Shown: positions 12,501 through 27,500, counted from the first letter of the stretch. The stretch is 64,000 nucleotides of DNA from Gavia stellata (GCF_030936135.1 NC_082606.1:4287255-4351254); one strand, 5' to 3'. Notes: generated by a model not told the origin, from the sequence alone. Translations and numbers: made by a program.

Positions 12501-15500
12501 GGGTCTGTACTTTGCAAAAAAAAAAAAAAAAAGTGCAATTGATATATATGCAATTCACATGATTTCTGTAACATACTGCTAGGCTGTAATTTCTGTTTCT
12601 TGGCCTTTTTTTCAGTCTATTGTGGGTGCTGAAGGACTGTCCCTTGCATTCCGGCATATTATCAGCTCTCTGCTGTGGTACTGTTCCCAGCATACCTGTG
12701 AAGGATTGCTACATGAAGTCATTATTTGTGTGGGCTATTTTACTGTAAACAACGCAGATAATCAGGTAAGGCAAATGGAAAATGGGATCAGAAAGTTATC
12801 AAGTGCACATTTAGTGATGCATCTCTCAAGAAAACTAATCCCCCTCAACACTGTGTTTGAAGCGCTTGGGATTCCTGTGAGCACAAACACGTGTTCGCCG
12901 AATAGAAGCTGAAGTTGCATCTTAACACAAAAACATTAATATTATGAGGCTATAAGGAAGCTCCGTTTTCTTACGCAGGCAATGATGCTGACATGGCATT
13001 GATTTTAACTAGCCTTACTCGCTGCCAAGATATACTTAGCAACTGATATTTTTAGTTCCAAGTTAACTTCATGTCAACTTGATCAGATGGCTGTGGTACC
13101 CAAGTTAAACCCTTTTAAAGCCAACTAAGCTAGTCTGCCATGAAGGCATGTCCTTAGATGCCAATGTAGCCATCTCCCTGCTAGCCAGAGTGCTCATTTA
13201 AGTTTAAGCCATTCTTTTCCCTGCATCTTTTTAGTAGCAAAACAAATGCTCAGTGGAAATCCCCCTCTAGCTTCCTTGATTGTAGTCCACTTTTGCCAGT
13301 GGACTCTGTGACCACTCATACTAGTAAGAATAGCTTATAAAGTAACCCAGACACATAACTTAAAAGCTATCGCAAATGTTTTCTTCTTAAAAGTCTCCCA
13401 GTTTCTTCAGCTGATGTGTAGCCTCTCAGGGTGTATTGGGCAGGGCGGAAGCTGACACTTGCTCTTTATTTTTGAGTATGTGAACCTGATTCTGGATGTG
13501 TAGAAACTGCCTTATGGTGCCTACATCTTAGGTATGATTCAGTTCAGTGCTATATTTTGAGAAGTTACTCGTATTGTTCTTTCTCCATACTTCTAACACT
13601 TGGTTCCCGGTTTTGTTCAACTTTTGGGGTGGGGGTTCAGGGTGAGGACCTTAGTCCCTCATCCTCAGTTAAGCCAAGGAGCAGAAGAAAAGTGTTACAA
13701 CTTGGCAGGAAAGGTTTAGAGAAAAGCTTTCCGATAATGTTCTTGCAGTTGTTGGCTATAATTGGAACATGGTAATATTTTAAAGCTGACAATATTGTCA
13801 GAAATATTATATATTTATATAATGTGATTATATAGTAATGTTTCTGTGGCTTTGGCCACAACTGGAGGGAGGATCCTGCAGCCTTCCAACCCTGTGCAAT
13901 CAAATCCCCCTCAGGGTCTGGAGCTGACTGTGGGCAACACTTTTTAATACGGTCCTTTTGAAAATCCATGTGATATTGCTGCCACTTTCTGATTCCCACT
14001 GCTACACAACGGGTCGTGCTGGCATCCAGAAGCGCCAGCAAACAATGTTGTCTTTTCTCTGCAGTTTAAAAATTTCTTTTCTGGCACACAAGTATAAACA
14101 GATGTGATTCATTGCACGGAGGACTTGCAACTATAAACGTGCCAGGAATAGCGCAGAAGAGGGATTTCCTACCAGCGATGTCGGTTACAGCAGTTTGTAG
14201 TGCCTGTCGCTGTTTAGCGCTCGTGCCCTGGGGCGAAGGTCCGACCGTGGCGAGCAGGCTCCGGGCCACGGCAGCAGCTGGCTATGGTGGCTGCTGGCAG
14301 GCAGTCATGAGACTTAAGTATGTGCAAAATGCGTTTGTCTGTGGGCATGCTTCCCAGCTGGTGATTTTGCAGTGTCTTGGAGTCTTCAGCATGTGCGCTT
14401 GGGGTTGAGGTCATGTGCCATCACTAATCTACCCCCGGACCGAGTTAATTTGCAAGATTAAAAGGTAGCTTCTGCACCTCGGAGAGTCAAGTGTAGGTCT
14501 TTGGTTAAACAACCGCTGTATGTCAGTACTTTTCGTACACTAAAAGCAGTCTTTTACGATGGTTTGCTTTGGTGGTACTGTCTCAAGAGGTGTCATGACA
14601 TGCTTAACTTTATTTAATTTCTGCTGTTCCTATTTGATAAGCTTTTAACTGAGGAAGTGGCATTTTGGGGGGTTTTTGTTTAAAAAAATATGTTGCAAAA
14701 CTGAAGTATTGCTCACTCAGGTACTTGCAAACTGCAGGGAAGGTTTTTTTGTAGTAAAAGGAAGTGTTTTTCCTTTCATTACTAGGCAGGCAGTGAGACT
14801 TGCTTACAGTCGTTATTTTCAGGTGCTGTTAGTGTTGTGACTTCCAATAAAGATACGATGCCTTCCACGAAAAGGGAAGTGCTTTCTGTTCATTCAGTTA
14901 CGGTTTAATTTTTTATTATGTTATGAGCTTCCAATTTTTTCTTTCATGGTTGATCATCTGCAGAGTCCTACTGGAAATAAAAAACTGGTCTCCAATAGTA
15001 GGCTTGAACTCTTGGAAAGAACAGCATAATAAAAATAGCTGCACCAGGCTTGAGCTATGAAAACATGTTTCCATAGAGCCTGATAGCTCTTTTTATTTGG
15101 TATTTGAACAAATTTTAAAGGAGTCAATAACTGACGTATTTCAAAGCAGATTCACATTATTCTTGCAGTCAAATGTACATTGGTTTTGAAGTGTCTGTAG
15201 TTTAAATAAGTCTTTTCCTCTCTAAATTTGTATTCCTTATTACAAACCTTTGTATGTTTTCATTCCTTTCAACTCTCAAAAAAAAGAACAAATAGTTGTT
15301 TGGAGTTTTTGATGTGCCTTTTGTGATTCCTTTGTCTACCCACATCAACAGATAAATATCCAAAACAGCGTACTGGAATAAAGTAAAAAAGGCATTAATT
15401 ATTAAAAAAAATTGCAGTTTCACAGTTTGGAGAATAGATAGATTTCTAAAACGGAAATTTTACAGCCTGTCAACCTCAACGTTGACCTTCTGTAGTAGTA

Positions 15501-18500
15501 CTGTGATTTAAGTAAGTGAATTATTACCACTATGCAGTCAAAATAATAAAAGGGCAATTTCCTAAATATTTTACATTCATAGAAGAAAATCCTCCAAGAG
15601 CATCATATGCCAATCATTTAATGTAATAGAGGTTTGTCTGGGTTTATTACACTATCTGTAAAAATCTTTACATTTAGTTGAGTGGCAAATTAAAAAGGAA
15701 AGTTCTTTTCTCTCGTGTAGCTTTGGGATTCGTATTTCACTGCAGTTGCCAGGAGCCCCAGATAAGAGGAGGACCTCACGGTGGGTCCCGCACACCCGCG
15801 GAGGCAGTGGCTGGGGTCCCAGTTAGCGTTCTCACCACGGTTGGCTTTTGGTCCAGGCCCCAGTGATTCTGTCGAGGAGCGATGAGGACACTGGGTTTGT
15901 AAGGAACGCATTCCTAAGTGTTTTGATAGTACTTGCTCTGTTTATTTTAAAAAGACTGATTTTGCGGAGTCTGCCTACATATAATATATTAGTAATATTC
16001 CTTTCCTTTTTTTGTGTTTTGTTTTAACCTTCATAAAGCTTTTTTCAGGGCAGCTGCTGTCACTGAAGAAATAAATCAGTTATGAAACTGAAAATTTCAA
16101 AAAGCGAAGAGTGCTTCTTCAATATTTTAAATGCTTTAACATCATTAGTCAAGCCTAAACTGCACTGTCTGTTTTGTATCGGCACGTGAACTTCTGTTTA
16201 CTATAGAGTTAGACAGCCTGCGTTTCATGAGACGGGATTCTGTAATCATGCCCTAGCAGAGCTCGGCTTTATTAGGCATCTGCTTTGCATGAAGTATGAT
16301 CAAGGAAGCTGATTCTCTGTTTTGGCCACCATTTAATCTATTAACATACAAAAACGGGTCCCATGATACTAAGAATAGCCATGTAAAACTAAACTGCCTA
16401 ATAAAAATAATGTCCAATATTTCAATAAGCCAATCATACTGTATCAGACTATAGGATTACAATTTCTAATTAAAATTCTTGTTAATTAAAAATATCCTTC
16501 TATTTCATTATCTTTTTATTCCCTTTCATTGTTTGATTTAATTATTATAATGAATATAATTAGCATGTGCTGTCAACTCACTTCATTTGCATACTATATT
16601 GGATAATTGAATGTGGTCACGTAATTAAATTAACATGAATGACAGACGATTTGGCTTCTTTCACATTGCTGTATTGGGAATAAAAATCTTTCCATATTCA
16701 TTGTAGTTAGTGAATATTTTTCATACAAAAAGTCATCACAAATCAGATCCTCAGACTCAGGATCTTGCCTGACAGGCTCCAAAAGAAGTTGCAGTGTTCA
16801 TTTGCCTTGCTGTGCATTTACTGAAACAAAAATAGCTTTTGTTCTTTCAGTCTGTGACACGCACTGTTTTTAGAGTGCTCTAGAAGAATCTCACTAACTT
16901 TTGGGATATGTAGCATACAGATTGCAAAACAAAATCTCTGTGAAAGAGCCAGGGAAAAGCATATGCAGCTTTTGAATAATTATAAAGTCAGGGTTTGTGG
17001 GTAGAAGTAAGAACTTCTCTTAGAGTAAACAATGCAATTGGAAAAAATGGGATACACAAACCATTCCCATTCCACCCCCAAAAAGTTTGCCTTCCAGTTG
17101 CGTAAGTCTTAACTTATTTCTCTGTCACTCCAAACCTTTTATCCCTAGACAGTCATGTCCATAAGAAGGGTACATGATTCTTATTGTAAACTTATAAATA
17201 CTTGAAAGGTTGATATCTCATAATCCATATGTTGAAAATAGAAGCACTTGGAGTTAGATTTAATAGTCCCATTCACTCACTAGAAATTTACCCTTGCTAT
17301 ATAGATGTGGAAAATGTATCGCAAAACATATTTCAGGCATACCAGCTTGCTCCAGTTAAAGGAACAAGGAACAGTAAGATTACAGGATATTTTGGGAGAG
17401 GAATTTCTCTGCTTTTAAAATATAAAACATCACACAGCACTATCACAGGTATAAATATAATGTTCAAAGAAATTAAAATATTCTGTGGTAGGCACAGTTC
17501 TGAAAGGTTTGTGAAATTTATTACTCGTTTCCAGCCCAAAGAAAACACGGTCGATAGTCCCCAGGAGAGGCTTTGTACTGAGATTGTCTTTCCTCTTTTT
17601 GTTCTTTTCTTTTTTTTTTTTTTAATGATTGGCTTATAGTTATATTTTCTTACTTTTTAGCATTTTTTTCATGTGGCAAGTCTTACTTCCGTAATAAAAT
17701 AGCAGTACGCTTTATCACAGAGTAAGTATATATCACATCCATATATATGTATATGATATATATCCTATATCCTAACTATGGTTCTGAGTACCACTAGGTT
17801 GTAAGGGACACTTACAAAGTGACTTTAGATTAAATGTTGCCTTCTGTAGGGAAATTGTTTTGTGCTTTTGACAGTGTTAGTGAGTATTGAGTTTCCGTAT
17901 GTGGCCAGTTTCCTCTAGTGTTAGCGTGAAGAAAGAAAAATACCTTTAAAATGGAAAAATTGTGAAAATCAGAAGTGGACAGGAAAACTTGGAAGAATGG
18001 TTATAAAAATATTATCTAGAGTTTCCATATGGGTTGTTTACTAGAGGCCATCATTAAACTTTCATTATTTATGTTGCTTTTGGCGCTATGGAGTGACTGG
18101 AAGAATGTTGATCTGGTAGGTGGAGTTTTTGAAAATACAACACAAGAGTAAAGATGCAGGAATTGGTAGTTACCATATAGTTCATGTCCATATTTGTAAG
18201 TGAATAGTATCTGAAATTCCTTAGTTCTGATTTTGTTAGTTTCTTTTCAGAGGAGGGATTTTTAGGAGTATGGATTTCATGTTGAGGTTGTGGGTTTAGT
18301 TCTTTATACCTTTCAAAAAAAACCCCAAAAAACCAAAACCCCACAACCTTTTAAAGCTTTATAGGTTTGAATGAACAATATGCCTGGTAAATTTTGTGGA
18401 ATGGCTGATTTCAGCAAGTGAGCGATTCATGTGAAGTACTAGTCTTGATGACCATTTAGGAGCGCTTCAGCTTGTGAACAAAAAGTCCCCTAAGGATTAA

Positions 18501-21500
18501 AGTCACCAAGTTAGAGTAAATTAAAACAGATCTGTAATGTATGCTTTTCCTCTGTCCGCCTTACATACTTGGACCACATAAATTCACTTAAGTGAACCGG
18601 TATCTTCACAAAAGATGGCATTCCTATCTAGGCAGTCGGTGAAAAGGGGAGATGCCTCTTCGGTAATTTGTCAGACAACTTTGTTGTTATTTGAGCTTTC
18701 CGATCGACTTGTTCTTTTTTAAGAATGATCTTTGACAAAGTCAGTAAAATCCAACAGGAGCATGTGGGACTGCCTATTCACGCATCCCATTTTAATTGTA
18801 TTTCTAACATTCCAAAATGCATCCCATAATTTTTTCTTTTGAGAGGGTATGGGGAAGGTAGTTTAATATGAGCAAAAATTTAACATGCAATCAGGTGTAT
18901 TTAGTTTCAGTTCATGCTAGCTGGCTGATTCCTGTAGGGGAGGAAGAGAGAGTGTATAAGAATTAAAATGAGAAATGAATGCACTTGGATTTATCTTATT
19001 GTCTTATTCTTAAACTGTAAACACAAAAGAATAAACTTAGCTCGCAATGTCATAAAAGCCAGTACTTTCAACAACCTTAAAATATAGTCCGTAACTGAAG
19101 CTTAGCGATGGAAGCAAGAGAGAGCAATCGGCCAACGCCACCTCCGGCGAGCGACGTTCTAATCTTATTCCTGGGTCAGGAATAAAAAGAGTTTGGTGGT
19201 CTCAGCTTAATCCCCAGCAGACCTTTGTCCACATCGAAAAAAGACCACAGAGTTTGGCATAATCCTGCTTAATAAGCAGTTTCTTCTCAGCTAAGACCTG
19301 GGCCTGCAGTATTACGGGTTTGGCCGGTGGAGATCCGTTGGCGGAGATGGACGCAGAAGCTTGCACAACGCCTGCCTTTGCTCTGCCTCGTTCCCACCCA
19401 GCCTGTCGGTCTCTCCTTTCCATGAGAATTAAATTTCACACAGAAACTTAAAACAAAGTCTAAAGCCTGCAGATATTTAATCAGGCCTTGTGAGCTATTG
19501 TCTGTCTCGCCTCATGTGTGAGGGAACTCCCTGTACTTCTCCCACAAACTCCAAGTTTTCCAAGTCTCTGCAGCCCCACAGCGACTGTCCCCAACATCGC
19601 TGGCCCCACGCGGAGAGGACGCCAGCCTGCTCTCTGTTCACAGCTTTGGGCTCGGGCAGTTGACAGTTGTTTCGAGTACTTGGATGCTGCTCGAAGGGTG
19701 GGAGCCCGCAAGAGGCCCAAAAAAGTCTCCCAAACCCATTTCATCATGTTTAGCTCAAGTAACACTTGATTGAAGTGATACTGAAACATACAGAAAAAAT
19801 ACAATGCATTGAATCTTGCAGAGTGAGTGCTATGGAAAATCTTGCTCATCTTCCTCTCCCTTTAGTGATGGGTAAATTGTAGCACATTTTTCATGGCAGA
19901 AAAGTACATTTTCTTGCGCTCTGTTTGAAGCTTTTCCTCAGCCAGCTCTGTAACATGTCCAATGGCTCCATGTTTCACAGTCCTTTTAGTCGACGGTCAG
20001 ATATTTTCACAACGCCTTTACGTTTATTGTGGAAGCCAGAAGACAAAATGTACTGGTAGTAAAAATTCTAAGGCTGTATAGCTTACTTGCAAGTAGGGTT
20101 TTGGAGAGCCACAGAAGATGCTCGCTTTTGAAGAGAGAAAATGCTCTGAGAGACACAAAAAGATTTTCTGTGTTTTAGCCTGTAATGTTTTAATTATTCA
20201 CACCTTCTGGGGATTTTCACCCAAACTAGCTGTGTTTTCAAGGATGATGGCAGAAACTTCTGCCAACAGTCTGTTGGAACTTCTGTTGACTAAGGTCCTG
20301 TTTCTTCTCTAGCCTTTAAATCAAGAATTCTTCATTCACATCAATTGAGTTTCACCTGAGTAAATGAGTAAAGATCACACCTAAAGTGGCAGTTTAAAGT
20401 TACGAGTGCTACATCATCAAAGTTGAGGATGTTACCTAAATGTGAAGAAGATTCTTCAAAAATCACGCAGGGCTGCAAGGTCCAATTCTGATCATTTCAA
20501 TGTTGAGAATAATACCTAAGAATTTGAGACATGGCATGATAGTTTTTATTTGAGCTTACAGAATATTACGTATTTCTCAATACATTTGATGTATAATAAT
20601 ATTCTCCTCTGATTAAAAATTATTAGGCCAACACTTAAACATATAAATCTCCTGGCAGGTTATTATTTTGGAAACTATGAAGTTTACTGTTTTCTAGACA
20701 GTAATGATACCCTTCAATTTAACAAGGTACTTAAGTGTATGATTAACATTAGGCATGAGAACAACCTCACGTGTTTAAACGTCTATTTTTATGTTAATAT
20801 GTTAAATGCTAAAATGCTTGCATTTTTGAAGATAGGCTTTTCCTTAATGCCTTTTCTAGTTCAGGCATCAGACTACTATTTTATCCTGTAGCCTGGGCAT
20901 GTGTTAAATTGACAAATAACCTCAATGCATATTAGAATTGTTTCCATTCTCTTCCTGTCACATTGTAGTGGAGCTTATCTTTTACAATATCGGTTTAACA
21001 TTATTTACTTATTTGCTGAATTTAATTGCTGTATACTTCATTTGTTATCTTTTAACTAAGGTGACTGGTTAGTTGTCATTTTTGGTGCCATTTTTTCAAG
21101 AGCTTTGTATAGAGTACTTCTTTATCTGGGTTTCCCAGTAGCATCCCTTTTGATAAATGTTTTTACATCTTTTAACTGCATCGCTGTGCTTGGATTTGCC
21201 ATTGTCCTGTCTTAAATGCTCAAATGGCTTAGGATGATTATACAAAAACTGCTGGGATAACTTTTTTTTTTGTTATGTACACACAGAGCACTGTGTGTAC
21301 ATAACAAAACACCGAATCCATGTTCTTAAACCATAGAGCTGGCTCTAAAAGGGCGATGCTCATAACGTGGTTTATAGGAAGACTATTTCCGAACTCTGTT
21401 GTCTCCTGTCTGAAAGCTTACATGGCATGTTAAGAAAATAAACACTGGAATTTTTCAAATAGACAAAATTCTTATTTTTAAATCTGAATGTAGCATTCTG

Positions 21501-24500
21501 GAACATTGCTTTTGCATGGAATTGGTGCTCTGATTCCTGATAACTGTTAGGAGGAATTTAGAACATTCTTTGCTCAGAGCCTTGCCAATAGTGGAGTTTG
21601 CAAAATGGAAAGAAAAGAGCTTGACCTTAAAACAGAAGAAGAGCCTAAGTGGTGACATATTCTGCTGATTAAATGCTAGCAGTATGGGATCTGTTTATAT
21701 AGAAGCAAAGAAATAATGCAGATCTAACTTTGAAGAGAAACTCTGGACTACTAATATAAAGACTTATTTCTTTTACGAAGTTATAAATAACCTGACATCA
21801 AACAAAAGGATTTAACTGTTTGATGGAATACTGTAGTTACAGAGATTAGATGCACAGCATTTCAGTTCCTGTTCAATAAAGTTATTAGTTGTTTGTACAA
21901 ATTAGAATTGACATTTATATAAACGATAAATAAATAGAAAAGAAACATTAATAGTTCCCATACCAACAGTACAATTTTAAGATCCAAATGTTTATAATGG
22001 CCACATTCAAGTTTGGAACCGTAGGTCATACGAGATAGCGGAAATGGCAAGGAGTGCCCCTTAGAGAACCGTTAGCTTTTTACTCTGAGTTGTTCTAAGA
22101 AAATTGCATCTGAACGTGAAACACGTTACAGCAGAAGAGCACAGTCAAGCAGAAGAGTGCATTTTAATGCTTCGTTTCATAAAAATAAAAGGAAATTCTA
22201 TTAAGAAGGATGTTTTTCTAGAAAGGTAATTCAGCTCACAGTGATACTCACTGTATTTGTTTCTAAGTACCTGTGGAATACACCATTTCATTAGCAGTTT
22301 TTTCTCTCCAAGAGGAAGGTTTCGCTTCAGGAAGTTTTAAACTTTACAGAGTTACGATTCAACTCCATTTTCCTGTATCCACTTCACGTTAGTATAATTT
22401 TGTCTTAATTTTTATTTGATGAAAGAGCTACAGCTTCTAGCACTTTGTCAAAATTACTACAGAACACCAGCCTGACTGCGGAGTACTAAGAACGCCACAT
22501 TGTCGTGCAGAGTTAGTCACCCGAGAGCCGTGCCCTTACATGACTTGTAAGGTTTTGTACCAATCTTGACATTTGGAGGTTTTTGTGGCTACAGATTTCA
22601 GTTCTCCTTGGCAATATTTCTCCTTTCTCCGCTACCGTAAAGCAGCAAGAAGCAATTATTCCTTTCTTCTGTGGATGAAAGAACTGATAGGCTACAGAAA
22701 GCACCGGTAAGTCCCATTATCTTCCTGCTGCAGTGTTGCCAAGCCAGCATCCCTCTGCTGCTGGGGGAACCTGGCAGCGTATGTGCAGTTCCAGGTGCTC
22801 AGGCGGCAGCTGAGAGTTGCTGGACGTTGTCTCTACCTTCTTAGTTGGCCATCCCCCTGCCCCTGCAGGTCTAATTTATGGTGCCTGTGCCCTAGCAGTG
22901 CCACTGATGTCAGCAATGCCTTTGCTCCCAAAGTTTCTGCATTTTTACCTTGCGTATTTTACAGCATAAACCATGACGTAATGTTAAAATACAGCAAAAG
23001 TAATAGAAATAAGAAGCAAAGAATATGATCAAGTTAACATCTAAAGACAGTAATTTTTTAAGTCTTCTGATATTTTTGCGTAGTTGATTTCTGGAAGCCA
23101 ACGTGAGGCAGAGTAACCAAGTGGCTGCTCTGAGCTTTTCTGTTATTTGTCGTGTGGAAGGCACACCTGTACACCTTTCTGTACAAAAGTGTTACTGGTG
23201 ACTTCACTGAAGTGTCAGCTTAACAAAAAATAAGCTTTGGCAGAATCATTGCCCTAATGGGCAATGGGAAATTTGTGAGAAAAGAAACCAGGGGGCAACA
23301 CAACAGAATGAAAACGAGAACTCAAATAAGTTACAGGATCTGCTATCAAAAGTACCCGTGTACAGTCTTTCTGTTTGGCAGCACTTAAATCATGTCTTCC
23401 TGTTATGTTTGTGAAAAGTCTTCAGCAAGCCTCCCAAAAACAAAACGAAAATGATGGAAGTACACAGCCAGGTTCCTGAGTTAGCCTGGGGCTGAGGGCT
23501 CTCCTGTGTGCGCCGTGGGGCTCCAAGGGCCAGCACCGGCTGTGTCCCCCAGCCCTGGACTTAAAGGACCCTGGAACAATGGACTAGCGTTGGCAGCGTT
23601 GCTTGCCACACCAGAATGGAGGTGGCGAACATCTCGTAGCAAATGTACCGTCTTGTTCAGTGACTTCCTTTGATAGCTAGGGAAGCTGCTTTGACCAGTT
23701 AAGATCATACCCTGCTGTGGGCTTAGGCTTGAACTTGGTAACCTGTCCACTGTCTATCTGCTGGGAGGAGAACAGCCTCTTGCCAGGCTTAAACCAACTC
23801 ATTTGTAACCTGGAATACTGTGATGAGATTTTTTTAAATTATTATTGGGGGGGGGGGGGGGGGGGGGTGAAGCAACCTTTGAGGAAATAATTGGCTAGGA
23901 TGGTAAATATTATTAGACATGTGATGAATGTCTTGTAGCTTTCTAAATGTATGGATAATCTTTAGTAAATGGTACTAGTTGATTCATAATACTATGTTTC
24001 TCTGGTCTAGCACAGTTTAGTTCACTGAGAACCTGGCTTTCTGAATCAGTGGAATACTCACTTCTCAGTTCTTTTGTTTTGCCTTTGCATAGACAAAAAG
24101 CTTGCTGCTGGCTTTCCGTTCTTCCTGACCAAAAAATTAATTAACCTCTTGGAAAGATAATTCCAGTGTTTTTATGGTATGTATGGACAGAAATAACTGA
24201 CATGAATGATGTCTTTCCAGAGCTGCAAATGTCCAAGTGAAACAAGAAAAGCTAAATCCATCAGTAGAACTAGACTAAATATTGCTCTAAAAATCAGCAC
24301 TTCCACTGGGCAGTAATCCTGGACTAACCTTGCATAGTACACAAGGAGTGGAAAAGTTCTCGGTCTGGGACTGAACCTTTTGTTGTTGTTGTTACTTGTG
24401 ATAAAATAATCTGACAATATTTAACACACAAGCATAGAACCATTGAAAACCAATCTGTGATCATAATCTTCTTTAAATCTCTGGAAGGTTGCAGGCAAAG

Positions 24501-27500
24501 TTTTAAATTCAGTTAGTTTCTCTTTTTTTAAAATGCTTTACATATGTAAAATGCGTGCAGTTACAACTTGGAAACAGAAATTTAGATTGTCACCAAAAAT
24601 GCTAGTCCATAGTTTAAAAAAATGTAAATCTTCACAAAGCAATTTGATTGAACTACTAGTTGTTGAAAAATTAGTATCATGCATCTGCGTTACATGTCTA
24701 ATTAGGAGATAGGAATATATGAATGATACGAATATATGAATTGTCAGTTCACTTCCATTTGGCTAATATTTGTTCAATATTTTACATACAGTCATTCTTC
24801 AACTTTCTGGCTGACATTTTAGTTTTCTCAAAGAAAATCCTATTTTATTACTTACAAGATGCTTATAAACTCAGTTACTTGATTATGAAGATAGAGTTTC
24901 GAAGACTAGAGGATTCTTATTTTAATTTTCTTGTAAAATTAACCGTTGACTTGGTAAGATTTTACTTCTGATTTGACATCTAACTGCTGATACATTCTGT
25001 GTCATTGCTGTATCATTCAAAAGAACTGGATCCTATCACTTATGAAGATTTTATTACCCTGCTTTGACAAAAATTCATACATATGCATTTAAAAGTAATT
25101 TTAGTTTTCATTCCTGATAAAAGGAATATAGAGAAGGATTTAAATGGAAGACAAATATATATATATACACACACAGTAAGTAAATAGGATTAGGAGGTGT
25201 TCACCAAAACATCTTTCCCTTGCGAGTTCTCACACGAAGGTTGCCCCTGTGTATGCCAGCCGTTATCTCCCTGCCCTTGCAAACAAGGAAAGGAGTCGTG
25301 CTTTTATGGTTCTCATTCCTGCAGGATTGTTGGAAAGTTATTTCTAGGCCCTTGGAGCTTCACAGAAAAATCAAATGAGCTGCAACATTCCCTTTGCTAC
25401 GCAAAGGAGAATCATACCCAAGTTATTTGGGTCCATATGGTTTATTAGTTCCCTAGCAAAGGCTAGGAACTCCTGGGAAGATCTCCTTTGCAAGGTGCCG
25501 GGAAGCGGTAGCGGGAAAGGAAGGCTGCTGGAGCTGTGCTGGTGGGAATACAAGGAAGAACTGCAGAATCCAGGATGGAAGATCCTTCCAGCAGTCACCT
25601 CAGGTCTGTAGCCTGATGCCTTATCTCCCAGCAGACTGATGAGTTCCCCTCACAACTTGTTCCATACCACAAGGAGCTTCTCATTTTTGTGACTGATTGT
25701 CCTTTTTTATTGCTCAGGTGCTGTGTGGTGTATTGCTGTTTTTTGTCATTGTAGTGTTTTGAAAGACTGACTTCTATACTGCTTCAGACTTTCACAGCTA
25801 GAAGAATTGCAGCAAACGGCCAAGCAGTGTAATACGATGTAATGAATATTGGCCCAAGTAAACCTGAGGAAAAAACAGATCCCATCTAGAGACTTTAGTG
25901 ACCATGAATCATGGTTTCCTAAGCGATAAACTTCAGAAATACCCGTACAGCGGATCAGGATGGTTATTGCACTTGCGAGTGCAGAGTGCGCTCTCCAAAG
26001 AGTCACACGGGAGCATGGATTGCCTGGTAGGGCAGAAGAGAGTGCCTGACCCTCTGGCTATTGGAGATTAAGCAAATTAGCAGGACCTGCAGAAGGCTAT
26101 AAACTGGTGGGAGTGACAGAAGATAACTGATAGGCAACCTTGAAAGGTGTTGCTGGGTAAAAAGTTCCCGCAGGTCATCACATTAGTCATTGTGCTGGAC
26201 AGTCCGCTAGTGTGGATTCGGTAGGCACAGCGTACGTGGTATAGGAAAGTGGGCAATTCAGGCAGAAACCAAGCAGGGAACGTTGCATTCTTAAAGGGGA
26301 CTTTTAGCAAAGGTTGAAAGTAAACAAAAGCGGATATTAGAGTGGCATATATTGTGCAGCCTTGCTAACCGCCGGCTTATACAGTGTAGAGGTAAAGGAT
26401 TTAAGATGCTCTAGCCTCTCGTTTTCAGCAGGCTTTTACGGTGAGAGTAGACGGTGCCACTGGGCAGTGCTTTCTGCTGTGCTAACCCTGAACCCCATCA
26501 CCACGCTCTGTAACAGGGGCTCCACCTCTGAAATGTACCAGGGTCTTGAGTTTGGCTGGTAGCACAAATTACAACTTCATTAATTCATCATGAAATACCA
26601 TTTCAGAAATGTATTTGCTGTGTCTCTTACCCGCATGCGGTTTGGGTCTTCAGAGGGGTATTCTAATGTTTACTGCGTTGGGCCAAAATGAAGCTAAGCT
26701 TAGCAGGTGCATCTTTTTTGGAATTTATTTAAGCTAAGCACAGGCAAAACCAATAAAGTTGTATGAATATCTATAAATTTTGAGAGTAAGCAAAATTTTT
26801 TTAATGAAATACAGAAAACATGAATGCGAGTTGCCTGCTCTAGATAAAAAAAAAGAAAAAAATGTAGCTTGTACTAATTTGATAGGTCTCAATTCAGAAA
26901 AAGAAAACCACAAGCAAATATTAATGGAACCTAGGCACATATCTGACGTTAAGCAGGTGCTTAAATTCTTGGCTGTACAGAAATGCGGTGATTTAATTAG
27001 GATCTTGTTACATTTGACAGGCATATCTGACTTTCTGGCTAGAGAGAGAGCAACGAGAAAAGTTAATTCTAGGTAAATGTGGCTGGATTGCAGTATGTGG
27101 CAGGAGGAAAAGCGAGCTTTCTGCACTGGCTTTTAGTAAGGAGTTTGTATCTCGTATTAGAGCATTTTGTAAGATGAGTGTTGCAGGCCTGCAAAACGCC
27201 CTGGGATCGGTCAGCCAAGCAACTGTTTAAAAAAATAAAAGTCTTTTTCCACCATAAAGAAGTCATAGGCAAGGTTTTCATTTCTGTTCTTTGTTGTTCA
27301 TCTGCTAAGTCAAGTGCTGGACTTCACTTTCTCCACCAGTTGACAGTGAAACAAGGAATATGTGCTCTGCTAGAGGTCCGTCTGTTTGGGTTTTTTTCCA
27401 GTAAGGGGTGACTCACGATTTTTTTTTTTTCAGAGTACATAATACAGTGTATCAGGTTTAGTAGCTGCATTAGTACAATGAGCTGAAATCATAAAATTGA

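Noticed and set aside
26925-26985. Possible ancient amniote repeat (gttaagcaggtgcttaaatt)
   Set aside because: Faint similarity to old repeat consensus sequences I remember; too short and uncertain without a library search.
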